A stretch of 64,000 bases of DNA from Pseudomonas khavaziana (GTDB lineage: Bacteria > Pseudomonadota > Gammaproteobacteria > Pseudomonadales > Pseudomonadaceae), in NCBI RefSeq assembly GCF_019145205.1, contig NZ_JAHSTT010000003.1, forward strand, positions 587,046-651,045, given 5' to 3'. Under the pieces are notes generated by a model. That model ran no database searches and had not been told where the DNA came from. It worked only from the letters and a program-made list of their open reading frames with translations. Both the position numbers and the translations under genes were made by a program. How positions within the stretch are numbered: position 1 is the first letter of the stretch; each line of letters opens with the position of its first letter. This document shows positions 10,701 through 18,122 of the stretch, piece by piece.

Positions 10701-12680
10701 CTGCGCCTGATGGCCCAGGCCTGGAGCGATGATCGCTACGGCATGGCCGAAGGCAAGACGGTGATCGCCGCACCGCTGATCGCCGAATTGTCGGCGCCGC
10801 GCTTCCTCGCGGGAGGCGACCAGACCACCCTGGCCCTGGATCTCTCCAACCTGTCGGGCAAGGCGCAGAAGCTCGATGTGCAATTGACCGCCGAAGGGCA
10901 GTTGGAGCTGGTCAACGGCGGCGCGCAAGCGGTTGAACTCAAGCAAGGCCAGCGCACCACCCTGCGCATCCCGGTGAAAGCCTGGGGCGGTCTGGGCCAG
11001 GGCAAAATCAAGGTCAGCGTGAACGGCCTGGACCTGCCGGGGGAAAACCTGCCGCCATTCAGTCGCGAATGGACCTTGGGCGTGCGCCCAGCGTATCCGG
11101 CGCTGCTCAAGCACTACCGCGCAGTGCTCAAGGATCAGCCATGGAGCCTGCCCGCCGGTACGCTGGACCAGTTCGATGCCTCCGGGCGCGAAGCGCTGTT
11201 GAGCCTGTCGAGCCGTCCACCGTTGAACCTGGGAGCACAGATCAGCGCACTCAAGGCCTACCCTTATGGTTGCCTGGAGCAAACCGCCAGTGGCCTGTAC
11301 CCGTCGTTGTATGCCGATGACGCGCTGCTCAAGCGCCTGAGCATCAAGGGCGAGCCGGATGCCGAGCGCAAGCGCAAGATCGAGTTGGGCATCGAGCGCC
11401 TGCTGGGCATGCAACGCTACAACGGCAGCTTCGGTTTGTGGGGCGCCGACGGCGAGGAGGAATATTGGCTGACGGCGTACGTGACCGACTTCCTGCTGCG
11501 CGCCCGCGACCAGGGCTTTGCCGTACCGCCTGAAGCCTTGAAGAAGGCCAGCGAGCGCCTGTTGCGGTATGTGCAGGAGCGCAACCTGATCGAAGTCGAC
11601 TACAGCGACAACGCCGAGCACACGCGGTTTGCCGTGCAGGCTTACGCCGGCATGGTGCTGGCGCGCAGTCAGCAGGCGCCGTTGGGAGCGTTGCGCAGCC
11701 TGTTCGAGCGGCGCAGCGATGCGCGCTCAGGGTTGCCGCTGGTGCAGTTGGCCATCGCCTTGCAGAAAATGGGCGATCAACCGCGTGCGGATCAGGCGTT
11801 GCTGGCTGGCTTGGCGGCACAGCGCAGTAGCAAAGAATGGCTGGCCGATTATGGCAGCCCGTTGCGTGACCAGGCGATGATCCTGGCATTGCTGGAAGAA
11901 AATGACTTGGCCAAGGGCCAACGCGAAGAGCGTTTGTTCACCCTGTCGGACCAGTTGGCCGCCAGCCCGTATCTATCGACCCAGGAGCGTAATTCCCTGT
12001 TCCTCGCCGGGCGTCTCGGGTTTGCCAGACCGGAAGCCAACTGGCAGGTGTTGCTCACCGGCAGCGGCGGGGCGCATGAGTTGAATAACCAGCAATCGAC
12101 CCTGGCGTTGGAGGGCAAGCTGCTGTCCAGCGACCTGGCCTTGAACAATCAGGGTGAAGCGCCGGTGTATCAGCAATTGACGATCTCGGGTTATCCACAA
12201 GTGCCGCCGGCTGCCGGTGGCGAAAACCTGAGTATCCGCCGCGAATACCTGGGCATGGACGGCCAGCCGCTCAACCTGCGTAGCCTCGCCAGCGGCGACC
12301 TGGTGCTGGTGCACCTGGCCGTCAGCGCCAAGCAGCGTGTGCCGGATGCCCTGGTGGTGGACCTGCTGCCCGCCGGCCTGGAACTGGAAAACCAGAACCT
12401 GGCCCAAAGCGCCGCCAGCCTGGAAAACGCCAGCAGCCAGGTGAAGCAATGGCGCGAGTCGATGCAGAATGCCTCGCTCAAGCATCAGGAGTTCAGGGAT
12501 GACCGTTATGTGGCGGCCATGAGTCTGGATGGCTATGGCACCACGCACTTGTTGTACCTGGCGCGTGCGGTGACACCGGGAACCTACCGCGTGCCGCCGC
12601 CGCAGGTGGAGTCGATGTATCGACCGAACTGGCAGGCGGTGGGTGAGACGCCGGGAGATATGGTGATCAAGGGCCGCTGA
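7782..12680 (+). CDS. Alpha-2-macroglobulin family lipoprotein (YfhM/ECAM type)
   Basis: A 1632-residue protease-trapping protein. The lipobox is LLSAC with Cys18, and the next residues are Asp-Ser: Asp at +2 would favour the inner membrane in E. coli, though this rule is less certain in Pseudomonas. A long chain of macroglobulin-like beta domains follows, then the thioester motif CLEQ with Cys1164 (PYGCLEQTASG), then the alpha/alpha toroid and a C-terminal receptor-like domain. The intact Cys and Gln mean the covalent trap can form. Bacterial members are thought to guard the periplasm from host or competitor proteases. The gene is paired with pbpC, a conserved association suggesting repair of peptidoglycan after envelope damage. 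Confidence 0.94.
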   Translation: MLNKGLFLACALALLSACDSSDKPAAPSAPPAPSVAPAPAKAAVDVAALKQRYAGRELSVVDVSEVQLEGASTLSVSFSIPLDPEQKFADKLHLVDSKSGKVDGAWELSDNLMELRLRHLEPQRKLVLTVDAGLKAVNDNQLAAEYTARLETRDLQATVGFASRGTLLPTRLAEGLPVIALNVDKIDVEFFRIKPESLPSFLAQWGRNTSLQSYESRELLPMADLVYGGRFDLNPARNTRETLLLPIAGLKQLQQPGVYLAVMRASGTYNYSQPATLFTLSDIGLSVHRYANRLDVFTQALEGGKALNGVELEILDAEGRVLGQGKTEDGGHAELALPKKAQVLLAKQGEQTSLLRLDSAALDLAEFDIGGQPSHPLQFFVFGPRDLYRPGETVLLNALLRDKDGNAVKPQPVSVEVRRPDEQVSRKFVWEADASGLYQYPLQLASEAPTGRWQLVFDLGDGKPQLYEFLVEDFLPERLALELKGSDTALSPADNAVIQVNGRYLYGAPASGNRVSGQVYVRPLREAVKALPGYQFGSVTEEELSQDFELDESVLDANGEEALTLESKWTEAKSPLQLIVQASLQESGGRPITRRLVQPIWPAEQLPGLRGLFDGKETNGDGPVEFEVLVANQDGQKLAAQGLKVRLVRERRDYYWNYSDNDGWSYHYNEKFLNLDEQTLDIKAGDTAKVSFQVEWGPYRVEVEDPQTGLVSSVRFWAGYQAQDNTEGGAVRPDQVKLALDKPAYGDGDTANVTVTPPAAGKGYLLVESAEGPLWWQEIDVPAEGKSFAVKLDPKWSRHDLYVSALVIRPGERKANITPKRAVGLLHLPLDRTQRKLGLTLTAPEKMRPKQPLTVKIAARNADGSVPKQVHVLLAAVDVGILNITEYPTPDPYSSLFGRKAYGVDQFDIYGQLIEAGQGRLASLAFGGDAALAKGGKRPDTSVTIVALQSAPVTLNEKGEGEVSVNIPDFNGELRLMAQAWSDDRYGMAEGKTVIAAPLIAELSAPRFLAGGDQTTLALDLSNLSGKAQKLDVQLTAEGQLELVNGGAQAVELKQGQRTTLRIPVKAWGGLGQGKIKVSVNGLDLPGENLPPFSREWTLGVRPAYPALLKHYRAVLKDQPWSLPAGTLDQFDASGREALLSLSSRPPLNLGAQISALKAYPYGCLEQTASGLYPSLYADDALLKRLSIKGEPDAERKRKIELGIERLLGMQRYNGSFGLWGADGEEEYWLTAYVTDFLLRARDQGFAVPPEALKKASERLLRYVQERNLIEVDYSDNAEHTRFAVQAYAGMVLARSQQAPLGALRSLFERRSDARSGLPLVQLAIALQKMGDQPRADQALLAGLAAQRSSKEWLADYGSPLRDQAMILALLEENDLAKGQREERLFTLSDQLAASPYLSTQERNSLFLAGRLGFARPEANWQVLLTGSGGAHELNNQQSTLALEGKLLSSDLALNNQGEAPVYQQLTISGYPQVPPAAGGENLSIRREYLGMDGQPLNLRSLASGDLVLVHLAVSAKQRVPDALVVDLLPAGLELENQNLAQSAASLENASSQVKQWRESMQNASLKHQEFRDDRYVAAMSLDGYGTTHLLYLARAVTPGTYRVPPPQVESMYRPNWQAVGETPGDMVIKGR

Positions 12681-12704
12681 TCGCTGAATGTGAAATGGGA
12701 CTAC

Positions 12705-12793
12705 TGTGGGAGGGGGCTTGCTCCCGATAGCGGTGGATCAGTCAAAACATTATTGGCTGACACTCAGCTATCGGGAGCAAGCCCCCTCCCACA
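12705..12793. repeat. REP doublet, group I type
   Basis: Inverted TGTGGGAGGGGGCTTGCTCC arms with the same spacer edges as the copy at 6.0 kb (GGTGGATCAGTCA … GGCTGACACTCAGCTATC). It lies between the end of the alpha-2-macroglobulin gene and the end of the convergent small membrane protein gene. Confidence 0.93.
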
Positions 12794-12817
12794 GGGGGAC
12801 TGGGGCTGTCAGATAAA

Positions 12818-13111
12818 TCAGTGCACAACCCAACTGAGCAGCCACAGGCCCAGCAGCAGCCAGATGATGCCCATGATGATCGAGGCCCGCATGAAGGCGC
12901 GTACCGCCGAGTACAGCAAGAGCAGGCCGACGATCAGGGTGATGATGCTGATGATCGAGGTGTCCATGCCCAAGGTGCGCGACAGGCCATCGATAAAGTT
13001 GCCGCCGGCGTGGGTCAAGGCCCCGAACAACCCGCTCAGTCCGTCGACGATAAACCGGATGACGGAGCCGAGCGCCTGGCCCAACCATTCGAAAAAGCTT
13101 TCTACCTGCAT
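12818..13111 (-). CDS. Small membrane protein of unknown function
   Basis: A 97-residue protein beginning MQVESFFEWLGQ. An amphipathic N-terminal half (about residues 1–48) is followed by two hydrophobic segments at about residues 50–70 and 76–95. I chose the ATG at 13111 because AGGA sits seven bases upstream; a longer reading frame would run into pbpC on the other strand. I do not recognise the family. It is inserted on the opposite strand between the alpha-2-macroglobulin and pbpC genes, which are adjacent in many bacteria. Its promoter region is shared with pbpC, so the two may be co-regulated. Confidence 0.65.
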   Translation of the reverse strand: MQVESFFEWLGQALGSVIRFIVDGLSGLFGALTHAGGNFIDGLSRTLGMDTSIISIITLIVGLLLLYSAVRAFMRASIIMGIIWLLLGLWLLSWVVH

Positions 13112-13202
13112 GTGCGTGTCCTGAATAAGAAGGTGGGCGTGACTGTGCCTTTGGTCGTTATTGCCACAGGCTAGTTCCCTACAAGCATAGAGGTTTGCCC
13201 GC

Positions 13203-15533
13203 TTGAATTTGCGTTTTGTTGCCCGCTGGACCCTGGCGAGCCTGCTGTTGGTGATTGCCTTGCTGTGGCTGGCTGATCGGATCTGGCCATTGCCCTTGCC
13301 CCAGGACGACCTGGCCCGGGTGGTGCTGGCCGAGGATGGCACACCACTGTGGCGGTTTGCCGATGCCAATGGGGTGTGGCGCTATCCGGTGCGTACCAGC
13401 GAAGTGTCGCCGTATTATCTCGATGCATTGCTCACTTACGAAGACCGCTGGTTCTACCAGCATCCCGGGGTCAACCCGTTGGCGCTGGTACGGGCGACGT
13501 GGCAAAACCTCACAGGTGCACGGGTGGTCTCCGGCGGCAGCACCCTGTCGATGCAAGTCGCACGTTTGCTCGACCCGCATTCGCGCACCCTGCACGGCAA
13601 GTTGCGTCAGCTGTGGCGCACTGCGCAGTTGGAATGGCACCTGTCCAAGGACGAAATCCTCAACCTGTACCTGAACCGTGCGCCCTTCGGCGGTACGTTG
13701 CAGGGTGTGGCCGCGGCGAGTTGGGCGTACCTGGGCAAGTCGCCGTCCCAACTGACCCACGCCGAAGCTGCGTTGCTCGCAGTATTGCCCCAGGCGCCGA
13801 GTCGCTTGCGCCCGGATCGGCATCCGCAGCGCGCCCAGGAGGCCCGCGACAAGGTGCTGCGCCGCCTCGCCGAGTTCAAGGTATGGCCGCAATCGGCGGT
13901 CGATGAAGCCCTGGAAGAACCGCTGCTGCTCGCCCCGCGCCTGGAACCGAGCCTGGCGCCATTACTCGCACGCCGCCTCAACCGTCCGGACAGCCCGCCG
14001 CTGATCCGCACCACCCTGGATGCCACCTTGCAACGGCGTCTCGAAGACTTGCTGCTGGGCTGGCGCGCACGGCTGCCGGAGCACACCTCGGCAGCGATTT
14101 TGGTGGTCGAGGAAGAAAGCATGGCGGTGCGCGCCTACCTGGGCTCGGTGGATATCAACGACACCAAGCGCTTCGGCCATGTGGACATGATCAGCGCGCT
14201 GCGCTCGCCCGGCTCCACGTTGAAACCCTTCCTGTATGGCATGGCCCTGGACGATGGTCTGATCCACTCCGAGTCGCTGTTGCAGGACGTGCCGAGGCGT
14301 TATGGCGATTACCGGCCGGGAAATTTTTCCATGGGCTTTACCGGGGCCGTGCCGGCGAGCACGGCGCTGTCCAGCTCGTTGAACCTACCGGCGGTGCAAT
14401 TGTTGGAAGCCTACGGGCCCAAGCGTTTTGCCGCACAGATGCGCATCGGCGGCATGCCGTTGGCGCTGCCGGCGCTGGCCGAGCCAAACCTGGCGCTGAT
14501 CCTCGGTGGCGCGGGCAGTCGCCTGGAAGACCTGGTGAGCGGCTACAGCGCCTTGGCCCGTGACGGCAAGAGCGCCACCCTGCGACTGCAGCCGGACGAT
14601 ACGCTCAGGGAGCGGCCATTGCTTTCACCCGGGGCGGCCTGGATTGTGCGGCGCATCCTCAGCGGCCAGGCACGGCCCGACCGCGACCCGCGAGCGGAGC
14701 TGGTGCAACGCCCGGTGCTGGCGTGGAAAACCGGCACCAGCTATGGCTTTCGCGATGCCTGGGCAATTGGCGTGGGCCCGCGTTATTTGATCGGTGTATG
14801 GATTGGCCGTCCGGACGGCACACCGGTTCCGGGCCAGTTCGGCCTCGCATCGGCAGCGCCGTTGATGTTGCAGGTCCATGACGTACTGACCAATCGTGAC
14901 AGCCAGCGCGGCATCAGTGCGCCGGTCAAACCGGTGCCGGCGAATATCGGCGTGGCAGCGATCTGTTGGCCCATGGGCCAGCCCATGGCCCGCAGCGACC
15001 CCAATTGCCGGCGTCAGCGGTTTGCCTGGACCCTGGACAACACCACGCCGCCGACCTTGCAGGCACTGGACCAACCCTTGAGCGTGGGCTTGATGGAAAG
15101 CATCTGGGTCAACGCCAAGGGTTTGAGGGTCGACGCCCATTGTCCTGGCGCACAGGTCAAAAACATTGCCCTGTGGCCGGCGCCGCTGGAGCCCTGGTTG
15201 CTAAGGGCCGAACGCCGTGAAGCACGCATCCCGGCGCCTGACCCGGACTGCCCGCCACCGGCGCTGGCCGCGTCGTCGCCGTTGTCCATCGTCGGCGTAC
15301 GCGAAGGCGACCAACTGCGCTTGCCGGCTGCCAGCCAACAAACCCTGCGCCTGAAAATCTCCGCCCTGGGCGGCAGTGGTCGGCGTTGGTGGTTCCTCAA
15401 TGGCGCGCCGTTGGGTGATAGCGCCAATCAGGACAGTATCAATGCCAGTTTCGAGCGATTGGGCCGCTATCAGCTAAGCGTTCTGGATGAGGCTGGGCAA
15501 ACCGCCAGGCTTGAGTTCAGCGTTGTTGATTAG
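13203..15533 (+). CDS. pbpC: Penicillin-binding protein 1C
   Basis: A 776-residue bifunctional peptidoglycan synthase. There is an N-terminal membrane anchor (about residues 8–28) and a GT51 glycosyltransferase with E80-D81…H87 (EDRWFYQHPG) and GGSTLSMQVARLL. The transpeptidase domain has Ser338 in STLK, a SLN triad and the KTGTS motif, and a C-terminal PBP1C domain ends the protein. The start is TTG at 13203; AGAGG lies nine bases upstream and no better ATG precedes the anchor. It follows the alpha-2-macroglobulin gene, the usual partner. PBP1C of E. coli binds beta-lactams poorly and its transpeptidase role is doubtful. Confidence 0.94.
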   Translation: MNLRFVARWTLASLLLVIALLWLADRIWPLPLPQDDLARVVLAEDGTPLWRFADANGVWRYPVRTSEVSPYYLDALLTYEDRWFYQHPGVNPLALVRATWQNLTGARVVSGGSTLSMQVARLLDPHSRTLHGKLRQLWRTAQLEWHLSKDEILNLYLNRAPFGGTLQGVAAASWAYLGKSPSQLTHAEAALLAVLPQAPSRLRPDRHPQRAQEARDKVLRRLAEFKVWPQSAVDEALEEPLLLAPRLEPSLAPLLARRLNRPDSPPLIRTTLDATLQRRLEDLLLGWRARLPEHTSAAILVVEEESMAVRAYLGSVDINDTKRFGHVDMISALRSPGSTLKPFLYGMALDDGLIHSESLLQDVPRRYGDYRPGNFSMGFTGAVPASTALSSSLNLPAVQLLEAYGPKRFAAQMRIGGMPLALPALAEPNLALILGGAGSRLEDLVSGYSALARDGKSATLRLQPDDTLRERPLLSPGAAWIVRRILSGQARPDRDPRAELVQRPVLAWKTGTSYGFRDAWAIGVGPRYLIGVWIGRPDGTPVPGQFGLASAAPLMLQVHDVLTNRDSQRGISAPVKPVPANIGVAAICWPMGQPMARSDPNCRRQRFAWTLDNTTPPTLQALDQPLSVGLMESIWVNAKGLRVDAHCPGAQVKNIALWPAPLEPWLLRAERREARIPAPDPDCPPPALAASSPLSIVGVREGDQLRLPAASQQTLRLKISALGGSGRRWWFLNGAPLGDSANQDSINASFERLGRYQLSVLDEAGQTARLEFSVVD

Positions 15534-15537
15534 GCTT

Positions 15538-15552
15538 CATCGGGGGCAAGCC
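15538..15552. repeat. Solitary degenerate REP half
   Basis: CATCGGGGGCAAGCC matches the inner part of a right-hand REP arm but has no partner within 100 bases. It lies just after the pbpC stop, so it is probably the relic of a decayed doublet. Confidence 0.5.
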
Positions 15553-15626
15553 TTGAGCACACCACCGCTATTCACTTGCCTTCGCTCTCCATCCCCCTGA
15601 AGCTATACCCATTCAGGAGTCCCCCA

Positions 15627-15935
15627 ATGAACCTCGAACACCTCACCGAGCGCCTGCACCGCATCCGCGATACCAACGACTGGAAGCAATTCCACAGCCC
15701 GAAAAACCTGGCCATGGCCGCCAGCGTGGAAATGGCCGAGCTGGTGGAAATCTTCCAATGGCTTACCGAAGACCAGTCCCGCCAGCTTCCCGCCGACAAA
15801 CTCGCCCACGCGGGCCAGGAAGTCGGCGATATCGTGTTGTACCTGCTGTTGCTGTGCAGTGAACTGGGCCTGGATATGAACGAAGTCGTGCGCGCCAAGC
15901 TGGCCGACAGCGAACGGCGGTTTGCCCATGGGTGA
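15627..15935 (+). CDS. MazG-like nucleotide pyrophosphohydrolase
   Basis: A 102-residue all-helical protein of the MazG/dCTPase (RS21-C6-like) superfamily, which hydrolyses non-canonical or surplus NTPs or dNTPs to the monophosphate. The metal-binding pattern is visible as EMAELVE and, further on, EVGDIVLY. The start at ATG 15627 is backed by CAGGAGT upstream; a longer frame from 15576 has no ribosome site. The stop overlaps the start of the methyltransferase gene (ATGGGTGA), so both are translated together. Confidence 0.85.
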   Translation: MNLEHLTERLHRIRDTNDWKQFHSPKNLAMAASVEMAELVEIFQWLTEDQSRQLPADKLAHAGQEVGDIVLYLLLLCSELGLDMNEVVRAKLADSERRFAHG

Positions 15936-16677
15936 TCGTCATTTCGACCAGTTGGCCACGCGTTTCGCCGAAAAAATCTACGGCGGTGCCAAGGGCGCGA
16001 TTCGCCTGGCGGTGCTCCAGGCCGACCTGGCCGAAGCCTTGCCACAGCGCCCGTTGCGCGTGCTGGATATCGGCGCGGGCCTGGGGCATATGTCACTGTG
16101 GCTGGCCGAGCGTGGCCATCAGGTAACCTTGGCCGAGCCCGCCGCACCGATGCTTGAAGGCGCGCGCCAGCGCTTTGCCGACGCCGGCCAGACCGCGACG
16201 TTTATCCATGCGCCCTGGCAAGACTTGCCCGGCCAGCTCACCGAGCCTTACGATCTGGTGCTGTGCCATGCCGTGCTGGAATGGCTGGCCGAACCCCACG
16301 CCATATTGCCGGTGCTGCACCAATTGACGCTGCCCGGCGGCTGGTTGTCCCTGGCGTTCTACAACCGTGATGCGTTGATCTACCGCAACCTGCTCAAAGG
16401 CCACTTCCGCAAAATGCGCAAGAACGACATGGCCGGTGAAAAGCAGAGCCTTACGCCGCAACAGCCCCTCGACCCACGGGAGCTGGCGGCGCAACTCGAA
16501 GGGATGTGGCAGGTCGAAAGCCAAAGTGGCGTGCGGGTGTTTCACGACTATATGCCGATGGAGTTCCAGGCCCGCGCCGATTTGCAGGATTTATTGGAGA
16601 TGGAGCTCGCTCACCGTCGTCACCCAAGCTTTGCCGGACTTGGGCGTTATTTGCACTGGGTCTGCCGTCCGGTTTAA
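15928..16677 (+). CDS. cmoM: tRNA 5-carboxymethoxyuridine methyltransferase
   Basis: A 249-residue SAM-dependent methyltransferase. Motif I is VLDIGAGLGHM. Stretches such as DRHFDQLATRFAEKIYG near the start, CHAVLEWLAEP in the middle and GVRVFHDYM near the end closely follow E. coli CmoM (formerly SmtA) as I remember it. CmoM methylates cmo5U34 to mcmo5U in wobble positions of several tRNAs. The ATG at 15928 overlaps the stop of the MazG-like gene. Confidence 0.87.
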   Translation: MGDRHFDQLATRFAEKIYGGAKGAIRLAVLQADLAEALPQRPLRVLDIGAGLGHMSLWLAERGHQVTLAEPAAPMLEGARQRFADAGQTATFIHAPWQDLPGQLTEPYDLVLCHAVLEWLAEPHAILPVLHQLTLPGGWLSLAFYNRDALIYRNLLKGHFRKMRKNDMAGEKQSLTPQQPLDPRELAAQLEGMWQVESQSGVRVFHDYMPMEFQARADLQDLLEMELAHRRHPSFAGLGRYLHWVCRPV

Positions 16678-16701
16678 GCGGCCCAGCCTGCGGAGGTCGA
16701 A

Positions 16702-17304
16702 ATGCGTCGTCTCTGTTTGATCCTGTTATCGCTCGGTCTGGGGGCTTGCTCCAGCCCCAACCCCTATGTCGCCACGTCGGCACCGATGCCGCCGGCCCCG
16801 GCCCAGGCGGCCACTACTTTTGATGCCAGTGCCTACCCGGCGCCCGCGCGCGACTATGGCGCCTACCGCAGCTGGGGCTGGCTCAACGGCCAATTGCCCG
16901 CGGGCACGGCCTGGGCCGATTCGGCGCAGATTGCCGAAGCGGTCAGCGGCGCCCTCGACCAGCGCGGCCTGCGCCCCTTGCATGACAAGCGTGCACCCGA
17001 CTTGTTGGTGAGCGCCGATGTACGCCTGGAGAAACGCCTGCGCCAGGTGCGGGACGACTATGGCTACGGTTACGGCGGCTATAACCGCTACGGCAACGGC
17101 TATGGCATGTACAACAGCGTGCCCGTGGTGCGCACCTATGAAGTGACGGTGGCAGTGGCGCGTATCAGCCTGTTCGACGCCCGCACCCGCCAGCCGGTGT
17201 GGAGCACCAGCGCGGAAACCACCAGCCAGGGCAGCCTGAGCGAACGCGCCGACAGCTTGCGCAAGGCGATGCAGAAAGCAATGGCTGCCTATCCGCCCAG
17301 TTAG
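16702..17304 (+). CDS. DUF4136 lipoprotein (first of two)
   Basis: A 200-residue predicted lipoprotein with lipobox LGAC (Cys16). The mature part starts with a Pro/Ala-rich linker and contains a DUF4136 domain with the conserved YGAYRSWGW, then [10 protein letters not shown] Gly/Tyr-rich loop ([18 protein letters not shown]) sits at about residues 114–131. Function is unknown. The neighbouring gene downstream encodes a clear paralogue, and both follow cmoM on the same strand with short gaps. Confidence 0.85.
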   Translation: MRRLCLILLSLGLGACSSPNPYVATSAPMPPAPAQAATTFDASAYPAPARDYGAYRSWGWLNGQLPAGTAWADSAQIAEAVSGALDQRGLRPLHDKRAPDLLVSADVRLEKRLRQVRDDYGYGYGGYNRYGNGYGMYNSVPVVRTYEVTVAVARISLFDARTRQPVWSTSAETTSQGSLSERADSLRKAMQKAMAAYPPS

Positions 17305-17348
17305 CAGCTATTCTCATTTCAGGCTCACGTTGTTTTTGGAGAAGTGCC

Positions 17349-17906
17349 ATGTTTCGTCGTATCGCTGCACTTGCTGTCGTTGTGTTGCTGGGCGGTTGCC
17401 AGAGCAACCAGGTCAATCACGATTTCGACGCCAGCCGAGACTTCGGCGCCTACCGCAATTGGGCCTGGAAAGACCCGGCATTGCAGTACCGCCCGGATGA
17501 TCCGCGAATCAAGAGCGACCTTACCGAGCAACGCATCCGCCAAGCCGTGGGCGAACAGCTTGACCAGCGCGGCCTGCGCCCCGCAGCGGCCGGCACCAAG
17601 GCGGACCTGAATGTGCAGGCCTACCTGATCGTCGAAGACCGCCAGCAACAAGTCACCACCAACTATGGCGGCGCCTGGGGCGGACCCTGGAATGGCTACT
17701 GGGGCGCACCGATGTACAACGAGACACGCAACATCACCTACAAAGTGGCAACCATCCAGATCGACCTGCTCGACGGCAAGGACGGCAAGTTGGTTTGGCG
17801 CGGCAGCGACGAGCAAATGATGGCCAGCACGCCTAATCCAGAGGACCGCAGCAAGGCTATCCGCAGCACTGTGACCAAGATTCTCTCCAACTACCCGCCG
17901 CACTGA
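17349..17906 (+). CDS. DUF4136 lipoprotein (second of two)
   Basis: A 185-residue paralogue of the preceding gene. The lipobox is LGGC (Cys17). It shares the pattern FGAYRNWAW, then [10 protein letters not shown], an aromatic Gly-rich loop (GGAWGGPWNGYWG) and a C-terminal …KAIRSTVTKILSNYPP that mirrors …[13 protein letters not shown] of the first copy. The start is ATG 17349 with TGGAGAAG upstream. Both copies are probably transcribed together. Function is unknown; an envelope role is inferred from lipidation only. Confidence 0.86.
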   Translation: MFRRIAALAVVVLLGGCQSNQVNHDFDASRDFGAYRNWAWKDPALQYRPDDPRIKSDLTEQRIRQAVGEQLDQRGLRPAAAGTKADLNVQAYLIVEDRQQQVTTNYGGAWGGPWNGYWGAPMYNETRNITYKVATIQIDLLDGKDGKLVWRGSDEQMMASTPNPEDRSKAIRSTVTKILSNYPPH

Positions 17907-17914
17907 TTACCCCC

Positions 17915-18014
17915 TGTAGGAGCGAGCTTGCTCGCGAAAAACGTCAACGATAACGCGTGCTTCCTGAATCACCGTGGCGCCTGTGAGTTTTTCGCGAGCA
18001 AGCTCGCTCCTACA
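17915..18014. repeat. REP doublet, second class, forward internal orientation
   Basis: TGTAGGAGCGAGCTTGCTCG and its inverse enclose a spacer with CGTCAACGATAACGCG next to the left arm. It separates the DUF4136 genes from tadG, both on the plus strand. Confidence 0.93.
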
Positions 18015-18122
18015 GCATTAGGGCATCTCCGCCAGTCGCCAATGTGGCGAGTTGCCAGCAACCTGCCTGTCCCTTGTCTACACTCCAATGCAACCCCGGT
18101 GAGTTAGCGCAGGAGTGCTTCG

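Noticed and set aside
8844..11621. A 925-codon open frame antisense to the alpha-2-macroglobulin gene
   Set aside because: High-G+C codon bias on the true strand leaves long open frames on the other. The sense protein has a lipobox and an intact CLEQ motif; the antisense product shows no recognisable domain.
12818..13369. A longer 183-residue version of the small membrane protein
   Set aside because: The extra N-terminal part overlaps pbpC coding sequence on the other strand and has no ribosome site; the ATG at 13111 has AGGA upstream.
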